64,000 bases of DNA from Pseudomonas sp. DC1.2 (GTDB taxonomy: Bacteria > Pseudomonadota > Gammaproteobacteria > Pseudomonadales > Pseudomonadaceae): assembly GCF_034351645.1 (NCBI RefSeq), contig NZ_CP133782.1, positions 3,477,001 through 3,541,000 of the forward strand. Direction: 5' to 3'. The notes under the pieces are model-generated. The model saw only the letters and a program-made list of their open reading frames with translations, had not been told where the DNA came from and did no database searches. The translations under genes and the position numbers were made by a program. Numbering within the stretch: the stretch's first letter is position 1; every line of letters begins with the position of its first letter. This document shows positions 46,976 to 55,099 of the stretch, in pieces.

Positions 46976-47290
46976 TCACAGGCGGGCGGCTTTTTCAAGG
47001 TGAATTAAGGCCAGTTCCAGGATTGCTTCTTCAGCCTCAGGCTGCAGAACACACTCGGTGTCCATCGGAAGGTAGGGACGACCTGGAATATCACCCCATA
47101 GATGCGGGAAATCCGATTTGTCCCCGCCGAAGTGCATCATCGCCGCATAGGGTTTGTTGCTGCCGACCAAGGCCGAACTGTCAGTGGCACGGGAGGTGAT
47201 CGAGGCGGCCAGTCCAGCGGCGCTGATCTGCAATATTTGGCCGGGCCAGTTGCCGCTTTTTTCCCGGCGCCCGGTGGTGACATCCGATAA
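46976..47290 (-). pseudogene. Mu-like gene G (virion morphogenesis) C-terminal fragment
   Basis: The frame from about 47290 down reads GQILQISAAGLAASITSRATDSSALVGSN, then YAAMMHFGG and IPGRPYLPMD, ending in an acidic helix; these are the conserved C-terminal features of phage virion morphogenesis proteins. Upstream of about 47290 the frame is antisense to another gene, so the N-terminal part is gone. Confidence 0.65.
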
Positions 47291-47317
47291 ATCAGCCCAG
47301 TCAGGTCGCCCCGGCGT

Positions 47318-47632
47318 GAGTACCTGAAAACCCAGAAGCGTTGCAAACGCTCGACGAGAGTTGCTCGCGGTGACGCCTTTGCGAACGCTTGGATTGATGC
47401 CGTGCATACCAAGATTGAAGCGTTCGCTGGCGTTGAGGACAACATCGCCGATGCGGTTGAGGCTTATATGAAGAAGAACTACCCGGAGCTGGAAAATTTC
47501 GATTTAAAACGCCGCAAACTCAAGCTGCGTGACGAGGTTGCCGCTGACGCCGGTTACGCAGCGGGCAAATCTGCCCAGCTACATCAAGCGGTGAACCATA
47601 ACCCCCGCGCCCGTTTAACGATGGAGGTCTGA
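47318..47632 (+). pseudogene. C-terminal remnant of a Mu-like early gene, unassigned
   Basis: A plus-strand frame open from about 47318 (RREYLKTQKRCKRSTRVARGDAF) through MKKNYPELENF to a stop at 47632. The ARGDAFANAWIDAV and GYAAGKSAQLH segments look like the tail of an early protein of Mu-like Pseudomonas phages, possibly DUF2786-like, but I cannot assign it. The 5' end is lost at the junction with the gene G remnant. Confidence 0.5.
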
Positions 47633-47633
47633 T

Positions 47634-47891
47634 ATGAACAACAACCAGTCGCCAGCCCCAAACAACAGCAGTTTTCGTTGGAACTCTGCACTGTTCGACC
47701 TTAAAGCACAGGTCGGAAGAAAGCGCATTGCTGAACTGCGTGGATCAGGTGAAATGGCACGGCGTAAAGCCGGCGCTGCGTTACGGGCGGAGCTGGTCGC
47801 GTCTGCCAGCTTCATTCGCGCCGTGGTCGAATTGTCGGGGACTGCTCCACATTCGCCGCAGGTGCTTGCGGCCCCTGGAGGCGTCCAGTGA
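47634..47891 (+). CDS. Small hypothetical phage protein (85 aa)
   Basis: 85 aa; MNNNQSPAPNNSSFRWN start, then a basic helical stretch (VGRKRIAELRGSGEMARRKA). It begins 2 nt after the preceding stop and overlaps gemA by 4 nt, so it belongs to the early operon. Function not recognised. Confidence 0.6.
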   Translation: MNNNQSPAPNNSSFRWNSALFDLKAQVGRKRIAELRGSGEMARRKAGAALRAELVASASFIRAVVELSGTAPHSPQVLAAPGGVQ

Positions 47892-48355
47892 ACGCGGCGT
47901 CTTCCAATCCCGAGCGGCTCCGCTACATCAAGCTGATACACGTCGCACGCCGTGAGCTGGGCATGGACGACGATACCTACCGCTTGATGTTGGCCGGCAT
48001 GAAGGGTTTGGAGGGCGCCACCTCGACCGCTGACTTGAGCGTTCCAAACCTGCTGCGGGTTTTGGAACAGCTCAAACTGAAGGGGTTTAAGGTTCGTCCA
48101 AACAAGGCACAGACACGGGCCATAGCAGGCGACGGCCAGTCTAAGAAAATTCGCTCAATGTGGTTGTCGCTCCGTGACTTGGGCGCGCTCCAGGACCCTT
48201 CGGAAGAGGCGCTGGCAAAGTTCGTCTTGAACATGACCGGCGTTGCGGCCCTGCAATGGCTTAACGGTGCCCAGGCCAGCAAGGTAATCGAGAACTTGAA
48301 ACAGTGGCAGGGCCGGATAGAGCGTTCTGCCAACGCTGTGCAGGAGGGTGTATGA
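47888..48355 (+). CDS. gemA: Mu-like GemA / gp16 (DUF1018)
   Basis: 155 aa. RYIKLIHVARRELGMDDDTYR and the LLRVLEQLKLKGFKV region are diagnostic of GemA, the Mu gp16 regulator reported to affect host gene expression and DNA topology. The C-terminal IRSMWLSLRDLGALQDPSEEAL is also conserved. It appears intact and overlaps the mor remnant by 4 nt, in the Mu gene order. Confidence 0.85.
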   Translation: MNAASSNPERLRYIKLIHVARRELGMDDDTYRLMLAGMKGLEGATSTADLSVPNLLRVLEQLKLKGFKVRPNKAQTRAIAGDGQSKKIRSMWLSLRDLGALQDPSEEALAKFVLNMTGVAALQWLNGAQASKVIENLKQWQGRIERSANAVQEGV

Positions 48356-48594
48356 GTGACTTCAGAAGCAAAGGCCCTGAACTACTGATCGACCTTACCG
48401 AACACATTGCCGTTGCGCTCAATGAGCTAGTGTCGATGGATGACGGCACCGCTCGCCACGTTGCCAAGGAAGTTGCCGACCGCATGTCAGCGCATTAGGG
48501 CGGCCAGAACATCTATTTCCCAATGGGGCTGTCGGTAAAGCTGAGCCGCCGGGATCGCCAGATCTACGACGAATTCAACGGTCCGAACGTATCA
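48352..48594 (+). pseudogene. mor: Mu-like Mor activator, nonsense mutation and 3' truncation
   Basis: MSDFRSKGPELLIDLTEHI is followed by DGTARHVAKEVADRMSAH and then TAG (48496-48498), where homologues usually have Trp before GGQNIYFP. After the stop the frame continues GGQNIYFPMGLSVKLSRRDR and YDEFNGPNVSTL, the Mor DNA-binding domain, until it runs into the 3' end of the convergent diguanylate cyclase. The recognition helix beyond this point is missing. Confidence 0.8.
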
Positions 48595-50167
48595 ACGCTT
48601 CGACGCCACCTTCCATCGACAGTACCGCCGAACGGTTGCGCCCCGAATACTTGGCCTGATACAGCGCCGCATCGGCGCGCTCGATGAACACTTCGATGCT
48701 GTCTCGGCCGGTCGGTACAAACGAATAGCAGCCCAGGCTGACTGTGACGAAGCCGGTCGGCGAACCACTGTGGGTGATGTTCTTGTCCATGACGCTGTGC
48801 CGTATCTGCTCGGAAATCGCCAGGGCGCCATGAATATCAGTATCAGGAAGCAATACCGCAAACTCTTCACCGCCATAACGCACCGCCAGATCGGCTTTGC
48901 GACGACAGCACCCCTTGAGTGCTCGCGCCACTTCGGCCAGGCAGTGATCCCCGGCGACATGGCCATAGGCGTCGTTGTAGCGTTTGAAAAAATCGATATC
49001 GAGCATGACCAGGCTTAGCGGGCTGCCTTGGCGGGCTCCCCGCCCAAACTCGATGTCCAGCGCACGCTCGAACAAGCGTCGATTGGCTAAACCGGTGAGG
49101 CTGTCGTGAGTAGCAATCAGCTCTAGCGCTTGCTGGGCCAAACGCAAGTCCGCCTCGATCCGCTCACCGTCCCGCACCTGAAGAATGAACACCCAGCCGA
49201 ACAGCCCCACGCCCATGACCACCAGCGCAACGATGACACTCGATTGAACCGCCGTGGCATACCAGCCCTTGAGAATAGCGTCCTTGGACGATGCGGCAGA
49301 CACCACCAGCGGGTACTTTTCCAACTGACGGTAGCCATACAAACGAACGACGCCGTCGACCAGCGAACTCATCATTGCGCTGCCGGAAGGCGCATTGGGC
49401 AGCAATTTCTGGAAAATCACGCTTTGGGCCAACGACGTGCCAATCTGCGACTCCACAAAAGGTCGTCGCGCCAGGATCGTGCCGTCGGTTAGCCCCAAAA
49501 ACATTGCTCCGTTGTCATCGATGCTGAAGCTTTTGAAGAACTGATCGAAGTAGGACATCTTGATCCCGGCCAACAAGACGCCTTGAAAGTGACCGTTTTT
49601 GTCGTTGATGCGCTTGGAAATCGGAATGATCCACGCGCCGTTCTCCCGACTGCGGATCGCCGGGCCAATGTGGGCGAGGGACGAGGCATTTTGCTGATGG
49701 AATTTGAAGTACTCGCGGTCTGCCACACCCGAGCCTCGGGGCAAATCATCGAACGAGGTAATGACCCACTGTCCCTGTCCGTCGAACAGGAATATCCCGT
49801 GCAGTTGATCCAGCGCCCGCACTCGACGGGCAAAGGTTCTCTGCAACCGCGCCGTTTGCACCGGCCCAATACCTTCGGCCTGAATCCAGTCCACCAGGCT
49901 GGTCAATACCAGATCGGCCTTCATGAACGTGTCTTCAGCTTGCTGTGACATCGCTCGTGTCAGGTTCGACGATGCGACTTGCGCCAACTCCAGGTCGTGG
50001 CGGCGCGACTGCTCCAATTGCAGGTACAGCAGACCGCAGAGACACAGGCACACCGCAGCGATAAACAGCACCGCCGCCTTGAGCAGCGGTAAGCGTTTCA
50101 AAGCGCCGCCGGGGGCATGAAGCGGATCGTGAGTGGGGATTGGCAAAAGCGCTTCCTGGAAGGGCAA
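48575..50167 (-). CDS. Membrane diguanylate cyclase with periplasmic sensor domain
   Basis: 530 aa. Membrane helix at about 28-50, a periplasmic dCACHE-type sensor (about 60-300), a second helix (about 305-328) and a GGDEF domain (about 350-515) with RYGGEEFAVLLPD. It should make cyclic di-GMP in response to a small ligand. The last few residues (about IRSDR and the stop, 48575-48594) are encoded in DNA that is the 3' end of the mor remnant, so the original C-terminus was altered at the prophage junction; the catalytic domain is not affected. Confidence 0.9.
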   Translation of the reverse strand: MPFQEALLPIPTHDPLHAPGGALKRLPLLKAAVLFIAAVCLCLCGLLYLQLEQSRRHDLELAQVASSNLTRAMSQQAEDTFMKADLVLTSLVDWIQAEGIGPVQTARLQRTFARRVRALDQLHGIFLFDGQGQWVITSFDDLPRGSGVADREYFKFHQQNASSLAHIGPAIRSRENGAWIIPISKRINDKNGHFQGVLLAGIKMSYFDQFFKSFSIDDNGAMFLGLTDGTILARRPFVESQIGTSLAQSVIFQKLLPNAPSGSAMMSSLVDGVVRLYGYRQLEKYPLVVSAASSKDAILKGWYATAVQSSVIVALVVMGVGLFGWVFILQVRDGERIEADLRLAQQALELIATHDSLTGLANRRLFERALDIEFGRGARQGSPLSLVMLDIDFFKRYNDAYGHVAGDHCLAEVARALKGCCRRKADLAVRYGGEEFAVLLPDTDIHGALAISEQIRHSVMDKNITHSGSPTGFVTVSLGCYSFVPTGRDSIEVFIERADAALYQAKYSGRNRSAVLSMEGGVEALIRSDR

Positions 50168-50307
50168 GTCGTGGGCAAAGGACCAAATCCCTTATATTTT
50201 GTGAGCGTAGTCTACGGCGTAGTAAGGAGCCAATGCGAACACCGTGTCTGTCAGGATAAAAGTCCCCAGACGCTACTTAGCGCCAAGACCCCCAGGGAGG
50301 AAAAATC

Positions 50308-50949
50308 ATGAGTGATAAACACCACGCGGCGCCCATCGACACTGCTGTTTTCGATCTCGGTAATGTACTTATCCGCTGGAACCCCAGAAACCTTTACCGA
50401 AAACTGTTCGGTGACGATATTGAGGCAATGGAAACCTTTCTCGCACAGGTCTGCCCTACCGCCTGGAACGAACAGCAGGACCAGGGCCGCACGTGGCAGG
50501 AGGCGATTGCAGAGGCCGTTGCCCGGCATCCGGACCAAGAAACCTTGATCCGTGCCTATCGAGAACGCTGGGAAGAAATGCTCGACGGCGCTATAGAGGA
50601 AACCGTGACCATCCTCAATGAGCTGCATGCCAACGGTATCCGATTGCTGGCCTTGACCAACTGGTCCGCCGAAACCTTTCCGATTGCACTTCAGCGTTTC
50701 GAGTTCTTGCAGCGCTTTGAGGGGATTCTGGTTTCTGGCGCAGAAGGCGTGATCAAACCTTCGCCCGAGATCTTTCAACGGTTTCAGTCACGCTATAACG
50801 TAGCCAGTCGTCGCGCCGTGTTCATTGACGATCACCGACCGAATATTGAAGGTGCGCAGCGGATGGGGTTTCACGGGATTCAGTTCTTCAGCGCGCAGCA
50901 GTTGCGCAGTGACCTGCTAGCGCTAGGGTTGCCCCTTGACGTGGTTTGA
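50308..50949 (+). CDS. HAD-superfamily phosphatase (YihX-like)
   Basis: 213 aa. Motif I is VFDLGNVLI (Asp nucleophile with Gly where many HADs have the second Asp, as in YihX), motif II is in ALTNWS, motif III Lys in VIKPSPEIF and motif IV FIDDHRPNIEGA. YihX-type enzymes dephosphorylate sugar phosphates such as glucose-1-phosphate; the substrate here is inferred. A strong GGGAGG precedes the start. Confidence 0.85.
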   Translation: MSDKHHAAPIDTAVFDLGNVLIRWNPRNLYRKLFGDDIEAMETFLAQVCPTAWNEQQDQGRTWQEAIAEAVARHPDQETLIRAYRERWEEMLDGAIEETVTILNELHANGIRLLALTNWSAETFPIALQRFEFLQRFEGILVSGAEGVIKPSPEIFQRFQSRYNVASRRAVFIDDHRPNIEGAQRMGFHGIQFFSAQQLRSDLLALGLPLDVV

Positions 50950-50963
50950 GATCGGCAAGCCGA

Positions 50964-50991
50964 CGAATGGGCGCTTAGGGACGCCCATTCG
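50964..50991. terminator. Hairpin between HAD phosphatase and RNase T2
   Basis: CGAATGGGCG and CGCCCATTCG form a perfect 10-bp stem around an 8-nt loop between convergent genes. There is no clear T run, so it is a weaker terminator candidate. Confidence 0.55.
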
Positions 50992-51003
50992 GACATGCGC
51001 GGA

Positions 51004-51669
51004 TTACCGTGACGGCGGAACCCGAATATCCCCTGCCCGGCATTGGGTCTTCACACCTTTGCCGCAGGCGCCGAAGCCCAGATCCTTGCCCATGCACACC
51101 CGCACCTCCGACAGTTCAGGACCATTGCAGATCACCGCAATGCCGTCTGCCGGAATCCCGGGGTTGCTCTGGCGGAACATCGTGGCGATTTCCTGAGCTT
51201 CGAAGTAATACGACGAACTGAGGGGTTGTAGCTTCTGCGGAATGTTCACCGCACCCACAGCCTTGTCCGCCGCATTCAGGTAACCCATCGCACCGAGGCC
51301 GCTGCAAGTACCGTGCTTGGCCCACTCATGGTCGAGCAGCTTTTGGGTCGGGAACAGCGTCAGGCCCTTGGTATTTTCCGCCGGGGACAGGGTCACCAAC
51401 GGTGGGCACGACTCTGGCCAGCCGCCTTGCGCGTATTGTGGCCAGAGACCGTGCAGCACAAAGCCGTAGCCTTTGGCGGCACATTGCGCATCGTCTTTAT
51501 GAGTCAGGCAGAAGGTCGGCGACCAGGACAGCGTCAACAGGTAGTAATCAAACTCGCCCGCTACCGACTCTGCCTGAGGCTTGCCGTTTTGCGACTGCCG
51601 GGCCGTGCTCAGCCCGATGCTGCCGACTGTCAGCGCGATGAGCGCAACCACTGTGAAGAACTTTTTCAT
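51004..51669 (-). CDS. Secreted ribonuclease T2 family protein
   Basis: 221 aa with a Sec signal peptide (about 1-22). Both catalytic segments are present: CAS I FVLHGLWPQY and CAS II HEWAKHGTC, each with its His. Several Cys residues could form disulfides in the periplasm. It cleaves RNA non-specifically, like E. coli RNase I. It stands alone, convergent to the HAD gene. Confidence 0.92.
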   Translation of the reverse strand: MKKFFTVVALIALTVGSIGLSTARQSQNGKPQAESVAGEFDYYLLTLSWSPTFCLTHKDDAQCAAKGYGFVLHGLWPQYAQGGWPESCPPLVTLSPAENTKGLTLFPTQKLLDHEWAKHGTCSGLGAMGYLNAADKAVGAVNIPQKLQPLSSSYYFEAQEIATMFRQSNPGIPADGIAVICNGPELSEVRVCMGKDLGFGACGKGVKTQCRAGDIRVPPSR

Positions 51670-51818
51670 AAACCCACTCCTTGGGGATGATTGGTCTGGC
51701 CATCAATTGGCCAAGCGATGGTTTTGTCACGCTTGTGTTGCAAGCACATGACGCAGGACAAAACCTGCATTAACTTGATACAGCTACGATCACGCACGCA
51801 CCACGATAGGAAATCGAC

Positions 51819-52304
51819 ATGAGCAAAGCAGACGAGCTCGCTGCAAAACTGAAAGACATTCAGAAAACCGGCGCTGACGCGACCACGGCAGCCGACCAGG
51901 CAATCGACAGTTGGCCGGGCCAAGTTTACGCAATGTATCACCAGATCGAATCCTGGCTACAGCCCCTGACGGAGGCCGGTCTGACACTGCGACGCAACCC
52001 CACCCATGTGTTCGAGCGCCACCCGGACGGCGCGACCTACGCCTACGCTATTGACCAACTGCTGATCGAAGGCAATCACCACGGCATCGCCTTCGTTCCT
52101 ATCGTGCGTTTTACCGCCGATGGGGCAGGACGTGTCGAGATCCATTTGAAAGGCAAAGAAATCCCGCTGTTGCGCACCGTGAACGAACACGGCGAATCAC
52201 AGTGGTGGTTGCAGTCGATTGAGCAATCAGGCCAGCAGCCAGATGCGGTCGCACTGACGGAGGTCAATCTGCTGTCAGTGGTTCAGGAAGGCTTGGACCT
52301 CTGA
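51819..52304 (+). CDS. Conserved hypothetical protein (161 aa)
   Basis: 161 aa, no signal peptide or membrane helix. A helical N-terminus (KADELAAKLKDIQKTGADA) precedes an alpha/beta region (HVFERHPDGATYAYAIDQLLIEG; VEIHLKGKEIPLLRTVNE). I do not recognise the family. The start has ATAGGAAA about 7 nt upstream. Probably a single-gene unit. Confidence 0.7.
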   Translation: MSKADELAAKLKDIQKTGADATTAADQAIDSWPGQVYAMYHQIESWLQPLTEAGLTLRRNPTHVFERHPDGATYAYAIDQLLIEGNHHGIAFVPIVRFTADGAGRVEIHLKGKEIPLLRTVNEHGESQWWLQSIEQSGQQPDAVALTEVNLLSVVQEGLDL

Positions 52305-52339
52305 CGCTCAATCGGCACCCTCTCCCTGTGGGCGGTGGC

Positions 52340-52360
52340 TTGCTCGCAACGCGCGAGCAA
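52340..52360. terminator. REP-like hairpin after the 161-aa gene
   Basis: TTGCTCGC and GCGAGCAA form a perfect 8-bp stem with a 5-nt loop. The flanking CCCTGTGGG is reminiscent of Pseudomonas REP elements. It lies between convergent genes. Confidence 0.45.
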
Positions 52361-52393
52361 ATCAACGCCCTGAGGCCTCAGTGCAGACTCCCG

Positions 52394-52702
52394 TCACTGG
52401 TGGACCACAACCTTGCCGATCATCTGCGGATGCAGCACGCAAAAATACTCAAACTCTCCCGGCGTAGTGAATACCCAGGAAAAGCTGTCATTGGTATCCA
52501 GCGCCCCGGACCGAAACGCCTTGTGCGTTTCGGCCACCGTGTGGGGGATTTGATCGTCGTTCACCCACGTAACTTTGGTCCCCACCGTCACGGCCAAGTC
52601 CTTGGGGCCGAACATGAACTCTTTAATATCGACTTTTACCTCCCCGGCCCACACAGGCATCGATACCATCAGGCCGACAACGACCCACCATCGCGTTTTC
52701 AT
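52394..52702 (-). CDS. Periplasmic cupredoxin (plastocyanin-like)
   Basis: 102 aa: signal peptide (about 1-19, cleaved after VWA) and one blue-copper domain. The four type 1 copper ligands are in place: His in DQIPHTV, then Cys, His and Met in FEYFCVLHPQMIGKV. It carries electrons or copper in the periplasm. It is 14 nt downstream of the phosphoesterase gene, so it belongs to the operon driven by the ECF-type promoter at 53732-53760. Confidence 0.9.
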   Translation of the reverse strand: MKTRWWVVVGLMVSMPVWAGEVKVDIKEFMFGPKDLAVTVGTKVTWVNDDQIPHTVAETHKAFRSGALDTNDSFSWVFTTPGEFEYFCVLHPQMIGKVVVHQ

Positions 52703-52716
52703 ACGAGCGCACTCCC

Positions 52717-53685
52717 CTAAACCAGTGTCGAGTCAATCAGGGCCAGCGGGTGCTCGCCCTGTGTCGCTTTCACATCGGTAATGCCCAGGTAGTTACGTAA
52801 TTGATCGGCGGCCACCGTCATCGGCCCGGGTGAAGGTGCAGTGCCTGGTGCCGGCTGCGGGTAAGCCGTGCCGCGAGCGGTGTGGAAGGTGATGTTGCCT
52901 TCCACCTTCTGAATGACCTGATGAATGTGCCCGTTCAACACTGTCACCGAGCCGTAATTGCGCAGCATGGCGATGGCCTGATCGCCGTCCTCAGTGCCCC
53001 AGCCCCACGGCTGATAAATCGTCCACAACGGAATATGCGTGAACACCACAATCGGCGTGCTGGAGGTGACGGCGCGTAAGTCATCGGCCAGCCAAGCCAG
53101 TTGATCGGCCCCCAGGGTTGCCTCATGGCCCGCCTGAAAATTGAACACGTTCACCAAGCCAATGAAATGCACACCATGGTCATCGAAGCTGTACCAGCCA
53201 TTGCCCTTGGTGCCCTTACCGTAACGCTCCAGGTAGAGCTTGCCGCCGCCCTCATCGAGCGTGTCGTGCTCGCCCGGCACGTAATGCACGGTGGAGGGCA
53301 AGCCTTTGAGCAACTGCGCTGCCGTGTCGAACTCTGCGGGTTTGGACAAATGGGTAATGTCACCGGTGTGGAGAATCAGCGATGGCCGCGTTGGCAGCGC
53401 GATGACCTTATCGATGGCCACTTGCAACGTCTTCAGCGGTTCGGGATTGGCGTCCTTGTTGAAGCCGATGTGCGAGTCGCTGATCTGCACGAAATGGAAC
53501 GTGCTGGCCAGCGCTTTGGGATCGGACACGTTGCCATTGGCATCCAGCGCAAACGCCCGGGGAATGCCACCGCTCAGGGCCCAAATTACGCCAGCTCCGG
53601 CCCAGGCCGAGCACTTGAGCAGTGTCCGGCGATCGGAGTTCAGCGGGCCATCGGTACGTCGTTGGTGTTTTGAGTGAATGTCCAT
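52717..53685 (-). CDS. Tat-exported metallophosphoesterase
   Basis: 322 aa. The N-terminus has a twin-arginine motif (SDRRTLLKC) and hydrophobic stretch, so export by Tat is likely. Calcineurin-type metal motifs: QISDSHIGF, LHTGDITHL, PGEHDT (Glu for the usual Asn), FTHIP and LNGHIHQ. The substrate is unknown. It is transcribed away from the ECF sigma gene and shares its promoter signature, together with the cupredoxin. Confidence 0.88.
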   Translation of the reverse strand: MDIHSKHQRRTDGPLNSDRRTLLKCSAWAGAGVIWALSGGIPRAFALDANGNVSDPKALASTFHFVQISDSHIGFNKDANPEPLKTLQVAIDKVIALPTRPSLILHTGDITHLSKPAEFDTAAQLLKGLPSTVHYVPGEHDTLDEGGGKLYLERYGKGTKGNGWYSFDDHGVHFIGLVNVFNFQAGHEATLGADQLAWLADDLRAVTSSTPIVVFTHIPLWTIYQPWGWGTEDGDQAIAMLRNYGSVTVLNGHIHQVIQKVEGNITFHTARGTAYPQPAPGTAPSPGPMTVAADQLRNYLGITDVKATQGEHPLALIDSTLV

Positions 53686-53731
53686 CGGTATGCCCTCGCG
53701 AGCGAACTACAGTGAGGTAGCTGACACGAGA

Positions 53732-53760
53732 TATAACCGCGCGAGTCGGTGCTTTATTCC
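53732..53760 (-). promoter_or_regulatory. ECF-type promoter of the phosphoesterase-cupredoxin operon
   Basis: On the minus strand GGAATAAA, a 15-nt spacer and GTTATA. This is identical in both boxes and in spacing to the promoter facing the other way at 53785-53813. GGAA at -35 is the usual ECF signature. Confidence 0.75.
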
Positions 53761-53784
53761 GCTGCGCAGCGCTATTTTTTTCCG

Positions 53785-53813
53785 GGAATAAAACACGGCG
53801 CATCACAGTTATA
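53785..53813 (+). promoter_or_regulatory. ECF-type promoter of the sigma/anti-sigma operon
   Basis: GGAATAAA (53785-53792), 15 nt, GTTATA (53808-53813), 26 nt before the sigma factor start. Its match to the divergent promoter suggests that the sigma factor drives both operons, including its own. Confidence 0.75.
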
Positions 53814-53838
53814 GAGGTGGGACGGTGCGGAAATCACT

Positions 53839-54351
53839 ATGAAGCGATTTGAGGAGCTGTTTGCCCCCCACTTGGACGCTGCTTATAACCTTGCGCGCTG
53901 GCTCACCGGAAACGACAGTGCCGCGCGCGATGTCGTGCAGGAAAGCGCCCTGCGCGCCTTTCGGTTCTTACACCGTTTTACTGACGGCAATGCCAAGGCG
54001 TGGTTTCTGACCATCGTGCGCAACGAGAGCTACACCTGGCTCAAGGCTTGCGCCGGCCATCGCTGGGTCGCCATCGATGATGAACTGCTCGAGGACGACG
54101 TTGCGTTGAGTCACGGTCAAACCCCGGAATTACAGGCGATTCACCTAGAAAACACAGCGCTGGTGCAACACGCCTTGCGTGCCCTACCGCCGATTTTTCG
54201 TGAGGTGATTGTTCTGAAGGAGCTCGAAGACATGCCCTACAAGGACATCGCTCTCGTCGTTGACATCCCCATCGGCACCGTCATGTCGAGACTGGCTCGG
54301 GGCCGCGCCATGCTCAAACTCGAACTGCTGAAGTTGCACGATCATGAATGA
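53839..54351 (+). CDS. ECF-family RNA polymerase sigma factor
   Basis: 170 aa with region 2 (about 5-75; FEELFAPHLDAAYNLARWL, then AFRFLHRFTD) and region 4 (about 110-165; ALPPIFREVIVLKELEDMPYKDIA with the helix-turn-helix). There is no extended C-terminal sensor domain. The anti-sigma gene overlaps its 3' end by 8 nt. It most likely activates the two divergent promoters. The inducing signal is not known. Confidence 0.92.
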   Translation: MKRFEELFAPHLDAAYNLARWLTGNDSAARDVVQESALRAFRFLHRFTDGNAKAWFLTIVRNESYTWLKACAGHRWVAIDDELLEDDVALSHGQTPELQAIHLENTALVQHALRALPPIFREVIVLKELEDMPYKDIALVVDIPIGTVMSRLARGRAMLKLELLKLHDHE

Positions 54352-55087
54352 ACTCGATTGCACGGTTTGCCAGACGTTGATTCACGGCTACCTGGACCAG
54401 GAACTGGATTCGCCAAAAGCGACGAAAGTGGCTGAGCACTTGGCAGGGTGTGTCGAGTGCGCGCGACTGCATGACGAGGAGCGGTTGTTGATCGCCGGTG
54501 TGAAGCGCCAGGTGCCTTATTACCCCGCACCTACGACATTGACAGCCAGCGTGCTGGAGCAGACGAAGGCGCGCACCCGCCCTTTCGCGCGGGTGCGTAG
54601 ATGGCTGGCGCCAGCGTTTTCAGCGACCGCCCTGGCCTTCGCGGTGATGCTTTATGTGGCAATGCCACCCGGCGATCAACCGCTGATGGAAGAAGCCGTT
54701 TCCAGCCACGTTCGCTCGTTGATGGGTGAGCATCTGAACGATGTCGTCTCGTCAGACCGGCACACGGTAAAACCCTGGTTCACCGGTAAACTCGATTTCT
54801 CACCACCGGTATTCGATTATTCGGCGCAGGGATTTCCATTGCTGGGTGGCCGCCTGGACTACCTGCAACACCAAACGACGGCCGCGCTCGCCTACGGGCG
54901 GGCGAAGCACATCATTAACGTGTTCATTTTGCCGACAGCCTCCGCGGATAAACCTCGACAAAGTCAGCTGATTCGCGGCTTCAACGTGGTGTCCTGGCAG
55001 CAGCATCAGATGCGCTTTGTAGTGGTGTCCGATCTGGAAAAAAGTGAGTTGGAAACGTTCAGTCAGTTACTGGAGAAAGGTGACTGA
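54344..55087 (+). CDS. Membrane anti-sigma factor with zinc-finger domain
   Basis: 247 aa. The N-terminal anti-sigma zinc finger has C-x2-C at the start (DCTVCQ) and His-x3-Cys-x2-Cys in EHLAGCVECAR (about 5-40). One membrane helix (about 88-108) is followed by a periplasmic domain of about 130 residues containing VKPWFTGKLDFSPPV and GGRLDYLQHQ. It should hold the sigma factor at the inner membrane until an envelope signal releases it. Confidence 0.88.
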   Translation: MNELDCTVCQTLIHGYLDQELDSPKATKVAEHLAGCVECARLHDEERLLIAGVKRQVPYYPAPTTLTASVLEQTKARTRPFARVRRWLAPAFSATALAFAVMLYVAMPPGDQPLMEEAVSSHVRSLMGEHLNDVVSSDRHTVKPWFTGKLDFSPPVFDYSAQGFPLLGGRLDYLQHQTTAALAYGRAKHIINVFILPTASADKPRQSQLIRGFNVVSWQQHQMRFVVVSDLEKSELETFSQLLEKGD

Positions 55088-55099
55088 AAGGGCAGGAAT

